A stretch of 64,000 bases of DNA from Branchiostoma floridae (taxonomy: Eukaryota > Chordata > Leptocardii > Amphioxiformes > Branchiostomatidae): contig NC_049982.1 of NCBI RefSeq assembly GCF_000003815.2, positions 7,111,081-7,175,080 on the forward strand, in the 5' to 3' direction. How positions within the stretch are numbered: position 1 is the stretch's first letter; each line of letters begins with the position of its first letter. Positions 25,021 through 46,400 of this stretch are shown here, one piece after another. Both the position numbers and the translations under genes were made by a program. The notes under the pieces were generated by a model that worked only from the letters and a program-made list of their open reading frames with translations, did not search any database and had not been told where the DNA came from.

Positions 25021-28000
25021 TTACTGAAAGGACCTTGAAAATTACCATTTGCACCAGCATAATCAGTGACAGTGCTCCTCTCTAAGTAGTTTTGAAATAC
25101 AAAGCTCTCCAACTTGCCAGTAAAAGTTTTCATGTGATGAGAGTATCTTGGTAGCGTACTGCAGCTGAGAGGCTAACTCTGTCAGTCGGTAACTTAACTT
25201 AAAGAGAAAAGTGAGAGTTTTTGAAAGAAAAGTTAACTGTGTTTCCCCACCATATAGTGCTGCTTTCTCTTCTCGTTTGCTCCTGGTAGACCAAAACTTC
25301 CCAGGAGCTTGTTGGCTGTAAGACAACGTTATTGTATCCCCGCTATCCGCCAGAGCAGATGCAAGCTGCGTGCATTCAGCGGATTACAAAGGGGTTCGTC
25401 AAGGCGCCGGTCATCCCGGATGACTTTATTACCGCCCGGGGAAACACCTGTCAGTTCCGTCCTATAACAACGTTCTATTCTATGAAAATGTGATGTATCG
25501 AGTCGGACGTATCTCGGGCTCCCACTCCTGGTCACTTTTGTTTAGCCTTTTAGCACCGCGCGCTCCCTGTTACCAATTTGCCGAGATAAGCAAATGCCAT
25601 CTGGACAATGCCTTTTGAATGCAGAGTATAGCTCCAGGGCCAGCCACTGTTTCTTTGACGTCACGGACGTGCAAAAAGCAGGCTCCAACCCACCAGCGCT
25701 GGCTAATTCAATGTGTGAGGGGTTTTCAGATAAGCATAAATGGACCTGTGCCCACAAGAATGGACCGCTGCATTATGATTCAGTAATGGTGTGCACAATG
25801 CCGGCACGACTCGCTCTGGATTTGACCACGGGCACGTCATTCATACACAAATGAGAGACTCAAACGAAATTACCAACTTTCTACAAGGTGGCTCGGAGAT
25901 GCTTAGAAGGGATCCCGTATCGTAGCCCCTGTGCTGGGGAGCCTGTTGTATCTGTAATGAAATCTGGGCGAGAGAGGAAAGTGTGACTGGCAGGTTTCTG
26001 AAGTGAGAGTCAAGTAAAGTGTCACTCATTGTGCAGTTTTGTATGAAAGATTTGGAAACCCATTCTGGCATCATTTTGTTTCGAAATGCACAGTATTTTG
26101 ATTTACTAGACTGCAAGTTTTGTTTTTAAGAACTTTTGCTGCAGTGGCTGAGCTGATGGAATTAGGAATGTTTTGAAGAGTACAAAGGCTACCTAACATA
26201 CTCTCCGAGTCTTACATAAGCTTGAGAAAATCAATGCCATATGTACTAGCTACAAAATACAACTGAAAGAACACCTTGATAGATTGAAAAGAAGTGAGTA
26301 AAAATTCGGTTAAAAGGAACAAAGCAAAAACTTAGAAATTGTACATCATCAAAAATAAATTATTATAGATACAAATGTACTTATACTTTTCTGAACCTTT
26401 CTTATCGATATCATCATGAGAACCCAGTTAAGGTTGGATAGAAGTGTATTTTTTTCCAATCCAAGGATGTACATGTAGCTGCGAGGTATTTTACCTGTGT
26501 AGTCAATCCCTGTATTGACCTGTGAAGTTGTTGTGTAGGAGAAATGCTTACTTGCTCTATTAGCATGCACTATATTTATGCCTCCTGGATAAAGTGATGA
26601 GGCGTTCATGCTTGCGTGGCCATTGATTGCCGTTCGAGGGCCTTGCGGAGAGGCGGAGGGGAAGGTGGAAGCACCAAGAACACGAGTGCTATTACCGGCC
26701 GGGCGGCCAAATTACAGGGGAACACAATCAACAGGACAGCCTGACACTGCTTTCCATATACATGTGGGCCTGGCCAAGCGTCTGTCTGTTTGTGGCATCA
26801 CATTTGTGATGATATTTGTCGTTGTTTCGTGATACTGACTGAGTGATGGTTCCAGCAAGGAGAAGGACTGTAGTCTGTACATACTAGTAGCTTCTTCTTC
26901 TTTGTGTCTTCGTTTTTCTCTTACACTTACGTGCATGTAGCCCTAAATCCGTGTTATGTTCATCAGTGTGATGTGGAAAAAGATATCTTGCAAATTGCTT
27001 TTTCCTTTCTCAAAGAAGTAAGTTAAAATACTGCTGGCCAAGATGTTCTTTTTTACCAAGAAAACATTTCCTTGTGTCAATGCATTGTTATAGATCTCAG
27101 GTAGTGTATTGTTACAGATCTCAGGTCAGAGGATGACAGTGATTTGATGGAATGAATGAATCAGCATTGTTCAAGGCTGCCTGCTCATTAATCAAAACCG
27201 TAGAAATACTTTTACATGGTTGTCAAATTTAATCACTGCTTTAAATGATATGTCCCAACAAGAAACATGCAATGTCACAGCCTGCCAACAGAAACTCAGG
27301 TACTCATTTGAAGTGGCCTAACTGGTTTGACCTGTCTTTCTGAGGTAGGAACAAAGGAATTCAGCGCATGAACTTTCTCGGCAATATCCTCGGTGACGGC
27401 ACGCGCACGCATGTTAAACGCCATTACCGGGGGAACCCGCCATGTTGTTATCTCAATTATGACTTCATTTAATGCCGGACTCCCAATTACAAGTGGACAC
27501 TCGGCCGCCCCGCATCAGAACGCAGAAGCATGCCATGCTAGTTGTTGCATCGATTGCGCCGCCTGCCCGATACATCCCAATTTCCACATCTCCCGTATCT
27601 GTGCTGCCCGCTGCGATTGCGGGGCTAATTGGTGGGCCATCATATGCATACCACGGGCTTTGTTCTCCTGTGCTCTGCTCGCACCGTAACCCTAATCGGG
27701 CGTTTCCCCGTTTGATACGGAGATGTTTTGACTTGATTAACCAACCTTGGGGTACGGAGTATGAACTATTGAGTATTCATGAAGTCTTAATTGGGGTTAA
27801 ATTGGTAGCAGTACATACCTGCCGCCGCTCTTCATGCAGGCATCTTCTTTGTTCTCCCAAATTAAGTGGAAACCAGGGGAATTGACATTTTAATGGTCCT
27901 TTCTTTTCGCTCTACACTTGGTGAGCACTGACTGAGCATTATTCTGTTACTGCATCCTGGGTTCCTCCGTTTCAAGTATCATAAATGGGATCACGTTATA

Positions 28001-28540
28001 TTTTTTTCTCTTTATCTCTTACTTGTCAAATCTCTGTTTGACCAGCAAAATAATTGATCAAAAGTTGTGGTGTTATGAAGCCTCATCTGCTTTTACTGAC
28101 TCCAGATTATGAAATTATCATGGCAATAACTAGTCATCATTCGTTCGTCACTATTTGCCATTAGAATTATGATTAAATAAATTAGATTAATACCAAAAGA
28201 TCTATATGATATGACAAGTCCATCACGCCAGAACATGATTTTTTTATGCCATTATGGTATGACATCTTCTAGAAACATTACTTCTTTTTATCACATCTTC
28301 AGTCAGATGCAGGTACAGTACTAGAGTACTAAGTACAGCCTCAGCAATGTCCTAAATCGTACTAGCCTGGAGTAAAATCGTACCCTGACAAGTGACAACC
28401 CTAGCCCTACTGCCAGGGGCTCCACTCATAGCCAGAGTTGTGGGAACTGCAGCTAGCTAAAGCCTGTTGGTGGACAGTGCTTCTGGAGATATCATAAACC
28501 TAGCTTACTAGATATGTACGTGTATATTGCTCTCACTCAG
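25021..28540. other. Noncoding DNA with enhancer-like blocks
   Basis: The stretches 25320-26000, 26590-26800 and 27390-27890 resemble the other GC-balanced blocks (CpGs, TAATTA-like and ACAAT motifs). The rest is AT-rich. A 20-bp direct repeat around TTGTTAYAGATCTCAGGT lies at 27087-27125. No supported exon. Confidence 0.3.
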
Positions 28541-28547
28541 CATTGAT

Positions 28548-28563
28548 GGGGGGGGGGGGGGGG
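28548..28563 (+). repeat. Poly(G) tract, 16 G
   Basis: An uninterrupted run of 16 G residues. Other homopolymer G/C runs lie at 42711-42722, 47587-47599 and 62046-62063. Such runs may be collapsed or misread in assembly and can form G-quadruplexes. Confidence 0.9.
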
Positions 28564-31500
28564 ATAAATAAGGCTGGGATCCATCCAAGTTTCTCTTCCC
28601 AACTTTGTGAAAAAGAAAAGCAAAGACAACTTTCTTGTTATGAAGTCTGCTTTGTCTCAAAGACATGTTCATTGCTAGTATTGATAAGAGTTAAGCTATA
28701 AAATTGCTGCAATGGGTTTGAGGAAAGTAGACGTGGCAGTTATGGAGTTGATGTGTAAAATGATACACGTATTACCGTCTGAAACAATCTCAGATAATGA
28801 TCTCATAATGTTGAGTTATTGCCCTTTGTGCAATTTTTTCATCAGAATCTTACCAAAACATTAAAATCAATATCCTTTTATGGAAGTAGTCCATTTTCCT
28901 GTTTAATGACCAGTTTTGCACATTCATAAGGATGGCTAAGTAGAAATCCTGTGTTGTTATTTAAATAACGCATTTTTTTTAGATTTTATGGTCCACCAAT
29001 AAAAGGTGTCCGTTTGACTATGCATGAATTTCTAAGCCCGTAGGCTTTTATGGAATTATGTATGAACATATAATGCCAGGCGTGTATATTCTGTTTACAT
29101 AAAAGGAATGTATTGACTTCAGTGTCATTTTCTGCAGGCAAAAGGGCATAAAAGACTCGTTTCTGAAATTAGAAAAGGCAGGCAATGACAATTAAGAAGA
29201 AAAAATGTTGTCCAAATTTATAATATGACTCTGATTCAATGTTGCACGTTCAAACCTTATTGAGCCTTGGTTATTGCTACCTTTTCATGTTCTATTGTTT
29301 CTCCTTGTTCAAAGGTAAAGAGCTAGACTAAAATAGACTCATTTTGGAAGCAAAGATAAGATTCTGCCTTGGGGATAGCTCTTCAAGGCCAGTTCTAGTT
29401 TTCTTGTCTGCATGCTTTTATGTCTCGTCCGCATTAGACAAACAACCGGACCGCTACACAAATACAAAATGGAGTGTGAAGGGACGAAAACAGGTAGTGG
29501 GGTCCACTGGCCATGTTGAACGAGAGGTGTAACAGAATATGTGTGGTACCCCTCAACATTCATTTAGGGAAATTTTGACTTGAGAAGTAGTTTTTCCTAT
29601 CTGTTCTGTATTTTCTTGAAGAATATCTGCAATAGAGTTGCTCAGCCCACCTGGACTGGACAATATCTGGCTCCTTGTCAGCATCAGTAGTGGACTGAAG
29701 TAGTTACCCCTTCTTTCCACATGATTCTGCACTATAACAGACAAAAATTGTAAAATGTATATCATATGGTTATCAATTCAAGCCCGGGGTCCAGCTGTAG
29801 CTACAGTTAGTGGATTCGGAGTTTGATGGCTCGGTGGTTATTCCGCACAGCCAGGTCATCTGATAGCAACCCTAGGTGCAAGTAGAAAATGCCTCGCCTA
29901 TTTCCATGAGTTTGCCTTCAATTGACCGACTGTGTTTTCTCTATCAGCGATAACGGCAGGCCCAGAGGATTATACCTTATCTTTCCCATTTATTCCTGCA
30001 TATATATGTAAGGGGCTGGCTACAATGCATTCATCAGACAACAGCGTGATATTCATAAAAGTGATTTTAAGACACCTTCTCTGCTTAGGAAAGAAATAAT
30101 CAATTTATAACAATGGGGAATGCATTAGGTACCTGCATACTACCGTGATGGAGAATGGAACTTTCAAATCCTGGACGCATAATTTGTTACTCCTCCGCCG
30201 AACAAATGAAAATAAATCACCTGCAATGCCGTGTTAATTTGATCACTCTCCATTATCCGCGATAATGCAATACTCCGGGCGGACGTTATTCTAACCTCTT
30301 GTAGGTGATAATTCCTCCCGTAATGCATCGCCTTCGCCCCGTCCTGAATTACATTTTCAATGACCAACGATAGCCCTTTAATCTGCAGATTTATGGCTGT
30401 GAGCCTCCCTTCTGTCGTTCCGCCGACGTGTAATTGTACGCGCTACACTTGTGCGGGGATTTAGGCACTCGGGTATCGACGTCCCGAGGAGTGCTAATGT
30501 ATTGTGGGAGGGAGTAGCGGGGATCCGATGGGCGTATGGGGACCTGCTTCTGCACTAATGGCTACTTGATCCCCATGACAAGGGTCATTTGTTTTCCACC
30601 CAAGCCAGCTTTAAATGCCCGGCAATGGGGGATCAGAACGTCAATTTCTCTGCGAGGAAGTGTGTGCGAGGGCTCCGCGAAGGATGCTCGTGCAGTCACG
30701 TTGTAGGATCCACGCACCACTCCAGTGTCAGCAAGCCCTTGTCATTACGGCTTCCGAAAGGGAGTCGTGTTTCCTATTTGAAGTGTGATATGAAACTAAA
30801 AGTTCATTGATCTGGATGTGAAAACTTAGTAGTCAGCAAATAAGAAACATGCATTGTTAGGAGATAAACAGACTGATCAGCGATTGTTTCATGGACAATG
30901 GCAACATGATTTACCCCTCTCTGTGTCTTAGCCATTCAGAACTACAGTGTATAGGCAATATGATTGACACCCAGCCCTTTCATGGTATTGTTATCATCAG
31001 GTGGGTCCATACAGTCTAGCAGATAGGACTTTTGTGAAAATAAATGAAATGCAGCCACATCTCTAGATAGGGACCTCGGGTAAAATCTCAGGGCTATTTA
31101 TGCAATGTGTGTTTTCAACCAAGCACATCACACTTAGGTCCTTTTATTTTGGTCAAGTAAGCATAGATGCTGAAAAGATTTTGGTTGCTACAAGTACCAC
31201 TGGATTTATTCTTATCTAACCGTATCAGAGTTTTCATGTTGTTTGAAGGCTTTTACATGTATTAACCGTAAAAGACATCAATATTGTCACCTACAAAGAT
31301 GAACAAGTTGAACGGACGGTTGCCATGGTAATGACAGTGTCTTGTGGTAAGCAGATGTGGGGGTAGAAAATCGTCAATTATTCTGATGGACCTCCTGGCT
31401 TTTTCGCCAGTCCGCCACCCCAGTGTTGGAGATTATCTTGTTGTGCAGTTGGTATGGTAATGATACCATCATGCCCTCCATAAAAGGTCACCTGGAGTGA

Positions 31501-34500
31501 GGGAGTGGCCCTGTTACTTAGCTGTAATATGAGCTGAACATCAGGTGGTAGCACTAGTACCACTGCACCTGCATGTTCAGTAAGCCACCATCCCCCCTTT
31601 CCATTGAGATTGGACTTGTATGACTTTCTACTTAGCCATCCTTGATTTCTTATTTGGAATATCGTGCATGATGGAAAAGTATTATCAAAAAAAAGAAAAA
31701 CATGCCAAAGATTTTTATAAGATAAAACGGGCTTTGCTATTGCAAACCTCGAACAGTTCTTTATTTAATGAAATTCATTCTGTCACACAGGTGCTCTACA
31801 ATTGCAACCTGTGGTGGAAAGGAAGTGTACTTGTACTACCAATGCAACCATACATATTGCTTACTGTATAAACCTTAAGTTAACAACCTCAAAGCCATGC
31901 CTTTGATAGTCATAATCAGTCTTGCAGATAGTTCAAAGAATAAACTACTCGTAGTACTTCCTATTCCAAGAACTTCATTATGCAGTGCTGTTTGGGCTAA
32001 ACTCATCTGTAAGCACCCCACAGCATCGGAAGATCCAGGGGCTAATTCGAATACTTGTCATCCATTCCTTGGTCATTATTTACATTTGTTAACTACGTGA
32101 ATTGTGTAGCTGTAATTGTAGTGCATTTTCTGGTCATTTTTCAACTGTGGCCATTGAGAACGGACCTGCACTACATCAAGGACCTTGTATCCAAAACCTG
32201 CAATGAAATAAATTAACTTAGCATTTATAGCAAAATGACTTTTTTTTCCAGATAGCAAAGCCAAACTAATTGTTAGTCGAAATTCATGCAATTCAAGGAT
32301 GTTGAATTAGGAATAAAAGATTTACATTTTTGATAGCAGCATTGAGAATATGGTAGTCTGGTACAGCTCCACTGGGGAAAACCAGCGTGTTACTCCGGGA
32401 GCTAATATTAGTAATAATATGCACATAATAGACGGAGGCAACACGTGAGAGAGGCGATCACACGGATGTAGGTCAGGCGGGATCCCCGCTGGTGATGCAG
32501 ATGAACCCGTAATGTGTCGAGCTTCTTTAGAAAGCTGCGGCACCAGCCGTAATCACACCTCCCCCGTCCGGAAACATGCCAGCCTTATTAACACAGACAC
32601 CTACGCTACTCCTGTATGCAAGCCTTGATGGGCATTATGGATATTAAAAGAATCGCTGCTCTTTTTTTTTTGTGACAGAAAAAAAGCGGACATCTAAATA
32701 AACATGATGACTTTTTGTCATCTTTTTTTTTCTAATCTATTTTTTCTCGTCTTGTGAGTTGTTTTCTGGTTGTGGATTTAACTTCATCTGAACACGAAGA
32801 TGACAAAGCGTCAGATATGGTCATGACCACCCCATACAAAGGGCAGGGCTATTTATTAAAGTTTATAGCAGCCTGAATAATGGTGAATTATCGTGTAACC
32901 TCCTGCCATGGACTCCATTGCACCCCAACAAATCCCTGCAACTTCATACCACATAAAATTGTGCCATTTTAAGATGCTATTTCAACAAACATAAAAAGTT
33001 TATGTGTGTTGATGTTTAGTGCTTGGATGGGAAGTGAGTATAGTTTGACACTGCGGAAGGGAAGCCGGGATGCCCCCCCTTTCCTCTGATATATTTGCTT
33101 GGCTGCCCTTGGTTAGCCATCACACATGGGGAACATATGTTCCTGTAATGTTGGAAAGGTTAGGCCATGGCTGCACTACAACTTGGCAGATTGGAATCAG
33201 TCATTGGTGTCAACCTGTTGGAGTTGAACGACTATCAGTGCTCCTTTTTTTTTCCTCACTTAAAATCATTCCTTTTGTCTATTGAATGACTGGTCCGTAA
33301 TATCGAAATTAATGTCATTACCGTTTGGTAATGAGGTGTTATTACTAAAAAAATTATGATAATTACATCATTTATCATCATCATTCTGTGCAGAAACATG
33401 GAGTTTGTCAACAGTATCATATAGATCTGAAAAAAAGGATCTAAGTTTAAGTTTATGATTTCTCATTTTCTGTACATTTCTACCAACTGAAGCACTTGCT
33501 TGAATTTTTTTATTTTTTTTTTATTTTAAGTCCTATCATCTTTTTTATTTTATTTTGAGTCCTATCATCTTTATTATTATCCTCTCCATGAAAGAGCTCG
33601 CATGTTTTCATCTCCTCATTGTACCTCACTAGTAGTAGTACTTGTACGTAAGATAAAAAGGAACGTTGTGTCCTCATGAAGAGAAAATTTGTCTGGTTGT
33701 GTTAGCTCCGGGCTCCTTGTCCGGGCAGCTGTTTAGTGCGGGGACAAACGAGGGGGGACAGAGTGTATTGTGCCCGGCCTTGCCTCTGTTGTTCATTGTG
33801 TGTTTTAGACCTATTGTGTTGTCCGCCCACACTACTAATCACAACAAGGGAAACAGCTGCTTCCCCATTGGGACAAAATCCACCTGTTACTCCCTTATGG
33901 CAGGAGTGTACCATCCCAGGAGAGGGGGGATCTGCTTCTGTCTCATTAACGATATTATCTATCAAGCCTCATGAGTTAACCTTTGCATACAAATATTTAT
34001 AGATTAGGGCATTCTTAGGAGAGAGAAACAATAGATCTGCCTTGATGCACCCAGATGTACCCAACAGAGTATAAACCAATGATTACGCTTCGAATGGTAT
34101 CCCATATGTTATCTTGGTACATCCCCTGCTTGTGTAAAGGACAGCTATTCAGCCCCTAGGAACAGCCAGTCTTTTGTTACACTGACATAATTAGCTCAGG
34201 GGAAGGTCCATTGGTGACTGGGGTTGGTGGATTCGCTGTGTTCAAATCTAATCTCTATAGATCATATTTTCCCAGCACATACTGTTTTACCAATTTTCTA
34301 GCCACAGTAAATCTTCCTCACAAACCTTGCAAGTCATTGTTTTCCATCCGGCATCATTTTAACCATAGTTAGTCCATAAAGCTAGCCCTGAATACTCTCT
34401 CCTGATATCCCATTCACTTTCTCCCTAGTTGTTACAATAGGGCCATTGAAAATTGATATTTGATAAATGGACTAAACCAACTGAGTGCAGAATTTGGTTT

Positions 34501-35455
34501 TAATCCATTGTTAAGTTCAAAGTCATGAAATAAACTTGATGAAATTGGAGGATAGAGTATGCCACTGCTTAGTATTGCATATCTGACGAAAACTGATTTA
34601 TATATTTTGAAATAGCATCTTTGGCTTTTTAGATATCATTACCCCCTACCCATGGGAAGAATAGGATGGCCCATGATTTGCATCAGGCCCTTTGTTAGCG
34701 CCATAAAGAAGGCTAAGATTGGAGACACCATTCAGTCAAAACCATTTTAGTGAAGTGAATTTGATGGGAGGAAGGTACACTGGAGACTGGCGTAATCAAC
34801 CAGAGGCCTTGTTAACCAAAAAGGTTGGAGAAAAAATTAGGTAGCATCTACTTCAGTTTTCCATGTGCTATTGTATTTGTTTTGGTTTTTTTATATCAGG
34901 GTTTCCTTTCTAAATTCATCGCCAATATTTTATAGATTTATGGAATTTTTTTGTGATAATCGCTATTAGTTGTGATAATGTGCTTCAGTTGTGTTCTATT
35001 TCATTTTTGTTTTCAGTGTTTGATAATTCAAATCACTGTGCAATATTCCTTTTATGATGCATATGTCTCGTTTCCTCAGCTGTGATATCAGTAGCCTAAA
35101 GGGTGGCTATTATTATGATGGTAGAATGATGATGTTTTCCTCTTGGATTGGCTCTGGGCATGTTGTACTAAAACTTTTTTTTCTCTTTGCCATCTTATCA
35201 AATAGTGTTGTAAAGATGCAATAGTGTTAGAGAGAGTCCAGGTGTATATTCCTGTCAATGATTTATAGATTTCTCTTTGATGCAGAGTACTATTTCGTAT
35301 AAAAAGAAATGCCATGAAATTGATACATTTGTGCAAGCTGTTGTGAGAGCGTCAGTTGTGCCGCTGCCTTTATTTGTCATTTATTGGTAACAAAATTTGA
35401 GCCTTTGTTTTCATATCAAGAGAAAGCAAAAGTCTTTAGAACTGCATGTATAAAA
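28564..35455. other. Noncoding upstream domain
   Basis: Enhancer-like GC-balanced blocks lie at about 29790-30800, 32340-32620 and 33660-34000. The rest is AT-rich, with a 30-bp tandem repeat at 33510-33572 around GTCCTATCATCTTT. No coding exon or RNA gene is supported. Confidence 0.3.
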
Positions 35456-35533
35456 CATAATTTCTTACCTTTTATTTTTATGTTTTGTTTTTTTCATAAT
35501 TTCTTACCTTTTATTTTTATGTTTTGTTTTTTC
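35456..35533 (+). repeat. Perfect 39-bp tandem duplication
   Basis: Two adjacent copies of a T-rich 39-bp unit beginning CATAATTTCTTACC, near-identical, about 410 bp upstream of the SoxD coding-exon acceptor. Confidence 0.85.
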
Positions 35534-35948
35534 TCTTTTTTCCACTTGAAACTGTAACAAGATTGCATAGAAGTATATATATATGATATATTATTACAAA
35601 GGCAAACACAAAGCTCAAAGCATTTAGAGTGCCTTGAATATCATCTCTTCTTTCTTTAGTAGAGGATTTCTAGAAGTCAGCTAATATGTGGTTTTCATTC
35701 TCAGCCCCAGAGATGATTTCCCCATATTTACGGTGTGTTGTGAATGTAAAACTGACAGCTTCTTGAAGCTCATTCCTCCTACAAAAGAACCCACATAATT
35801 TGCTCCAACCCATATGACAATGGCACGTCTACAATTGTTTCCAGCAAAGAACAAACCATATCAATAGCTACTGAATTGATCATATAGGGAAGTCTGAATC
35901 ACCTCTGAGTGACGTCAATGTTGTGTTTTCTGTTGCTACAGGCCAAAA

Positions 35949-43496
<7,548 letters not shown>

Positions 43497-46400
43497 AGAA
43501 AGGAGAAGAAGTGGCAGTTTATAAAGAAACTGGACAAGACTGTGGTCACAATGTGATGTTGTGAGAAGAAAAGAGTCGTGGCTTGATTATAGAGAAAGTT
43601 GTTGATGGTGTCAGATGTGCTGTTCTATGTATGGACTGAGACTGTAATTATTGTATAGTGTGATGTAAGGGGTGCCATCCAGTGTGTTATGTTGAGCTGA
43701 GTGAGGTGCAGAAAGTGGACTTCCTTCTTTATTCACAGTTTGTTTTCACTCTGTTGTTCAAACAGAGAGAATCAGTTTTGGGTTAAACCATCTCCTGATT
43801 AACTACAAAGTTGTAGTTAGGGGAATGCTCCAATCAAAGAGAAAGGACAGAATTTGTGCTTTCATTCAAACAAAGCCCACTTGAAGTGGATTCAAATATC
43901 TTCTTCCATCTGGAAAATCCTATATTTAGCTCAGACATATTGTAATGGTGTCTCCTTGTAAGAAGGTCCGTGGTTGGTTTGTAGTGGAAAGCCCGTGATT
44001 GGTCAGATGTGAGAAGGTCTGTGGTTGGTCTATTTGCAGCCTAAGGTTGTGTGTGTTGTGCATTGCAGTTGGTTGCAGAGTGAGGTTTTTAATTGCCTGG
44101 TAATTAGTTAATCATGAAGTGTTTGGGAACACAGTTCTAGAGTGACATAGATATAAGGTACGATGATACCTTCGTTGAATTCTGAGAGCTTGCAGAAAGA
44201 AAATTATTCAAGTTGTGCAAGTGTACATGTAGTAGCATGTAGTGCAAACAGTGGATTTGATCATAGAGCCTTAAATTTTGACTGAGGTTTTTTTACCATT
44301 ACTTTTAAAAGCCAGAACTACACAGATGAATTTATTCTATGTTCAAGTATATGATGTAACACAGTGTTAAATTCCAACTGATGACGTAACCAGGTTATCT
44401 ATACGTATGTGTAAGGTATACCAAGTGATAATGGAAAAGGTTGAATGGAAGTGGCTTTCTGAAGGTGGTTTGTAGGATTGTGCAGTGCATATGGTTATAC
44501 TAAACAGACTCTCTCTGTGTGGGAGAGACGTGTAAAGGGCTTGAAGCTGTTTGTATACTCGAATCTTGAGGGTTTTGCTATAAGTAGGTGAGACCGAGTA
44601 AAGTAGGCAACATAAGCGTAAGGAAGCTTTTGAGCGAAATGAAATAATAAGAGTTTTCTGAGTGCTACTTTTCAATCAGAAGCCAAAAATTAAGACTAAT
44701 CAGCTAATGAATGATAATCAGTTACTACATTTGTATACCTCATTTATAAAATGGAATGATATGATAGATTGGAAGTGAGTCTTCCTGAAATTTATGAAGA
44801 TGGTTGCCAAAAAAGGTATGTGCCAGTCAGTAAGTTTCAAGACAAGAATTAGTATTTCCTTTTTATATTCTAATGTATTTTGTAACATTCTCTAAGAGAG
44901 AGGTAGATATGGGTATTTGTTTTTGTTTCGTGTTGTTGTCTGCCCGCTGTTTTTAAAAAAAATGTACATTCTTCAGTCTCACGTTTGTTGACTATTTTAC
45001 AGGTTTTTAGAAACTCAGGAATATGTGAAAGAGGAAGCGTATTGTGATGCCAAATTTTCTCAGTAATTCTATGATAACAAACATCTAGACTATCATTTGA
45101 CCACTTGAATGGTTGATATACCCTCCAAACCAGAGGGATATATGGTAATATTTATGTGCCATTTTATTTTTGTAGTAGCTTTTGTCCAACAGTAGGTATT
45201 CATGTCGATATAATGAAAAAGTATAGTTACGTTTTGTGCTCTGTTTGGTATATATATCTATATCTATATTGTATCTATATCTATATTGTGCTATGTTTTT
45301 TCCAGACTGTAACAGTCATTGTTGGAGTGCAAACATTATTTGTATACCTCGTGAAACGTTTGTACACTTGCAAGTAGTGCTATACAAGAAGTGACGACAC
45401 AACAACGGCCATGAAGTTGGTGCTTTGTGACAATGTTTCCTGTAAGCTGTGTCCGACGGCCTGGTCCCCCCATACCGCAATGTGGTATATCCCAAACCAA
45501 AAACTACATCCTACGTGAGATATTTTCATGCATCTTCCATTTATGATTGAAGCATCCCTATTTTGGAATGGATTGTACCGCTTTTGATACACCTACACAG
45601 TGAAGACTGTAACAAAAACTTCGTAAGCGGGGGTGAACAGGTTAGGACGGAGCTGTACAGTTTGCAGCAAACTTTGTATTGTGGTTCAGTAGTGCCTCGC
45701 TAGTTCAATAGTAGATACATTGTGACATGAGAACTTGGTTCTTGTGACTATGCTGGCCACCTGGCATTTCCTTTCAGTACTGCAGCTAAGAAAAAGCCAT
45801 ATTGATTTGTGGTTTCGTGGACTTCTCTTGTCAAAGCTGTAGTGGTGGTTGCCCCTTTGTCTAGAATGGAGTGTGCTGTCTGTAGCATAGATATTACACT
45901 AACAGGGGACACAACCATTCTGGTGAGGGGGTAATGAGGAAAAAATGCCAGGTAGCCAGCATTTTTGTTGTTTGTGTGAAATGGTTCTAAACAAAAGCCA
46001 AGTGTGACATTATTGTATTGTATGTACCGTGGCTCTGCCATAGAATCTACCTCTAGTCAACCATATAGAGTTTTACTATATCGTGGTGGTTTATCGAGAA
46101 TTGATGCTTACGAAAGTCCTATTTTTGTAATTCAATGATGAGATATCTTGTAATTGTTGTTCCGGATAATGTATGTTTGCTGTCTCCACAGTGCTACCAC
46201 TTGAGTTGGTGCCCAGTGTCTCTCCTTCCTGAAAATGTCACATCTTTTAGATAACAAACCCAAAGGTAGGGGAGTGGGGGTAAGCATGTAGTAGCTGACT
46301 ATTTGAAGAAAAAAAAAAAACAATGTCAAAATGTCTTGGAATTGTGGAACTAAGGTTACAATACCTGATATCTGTTTCAGATGCTTGTTTTAACATTAAA

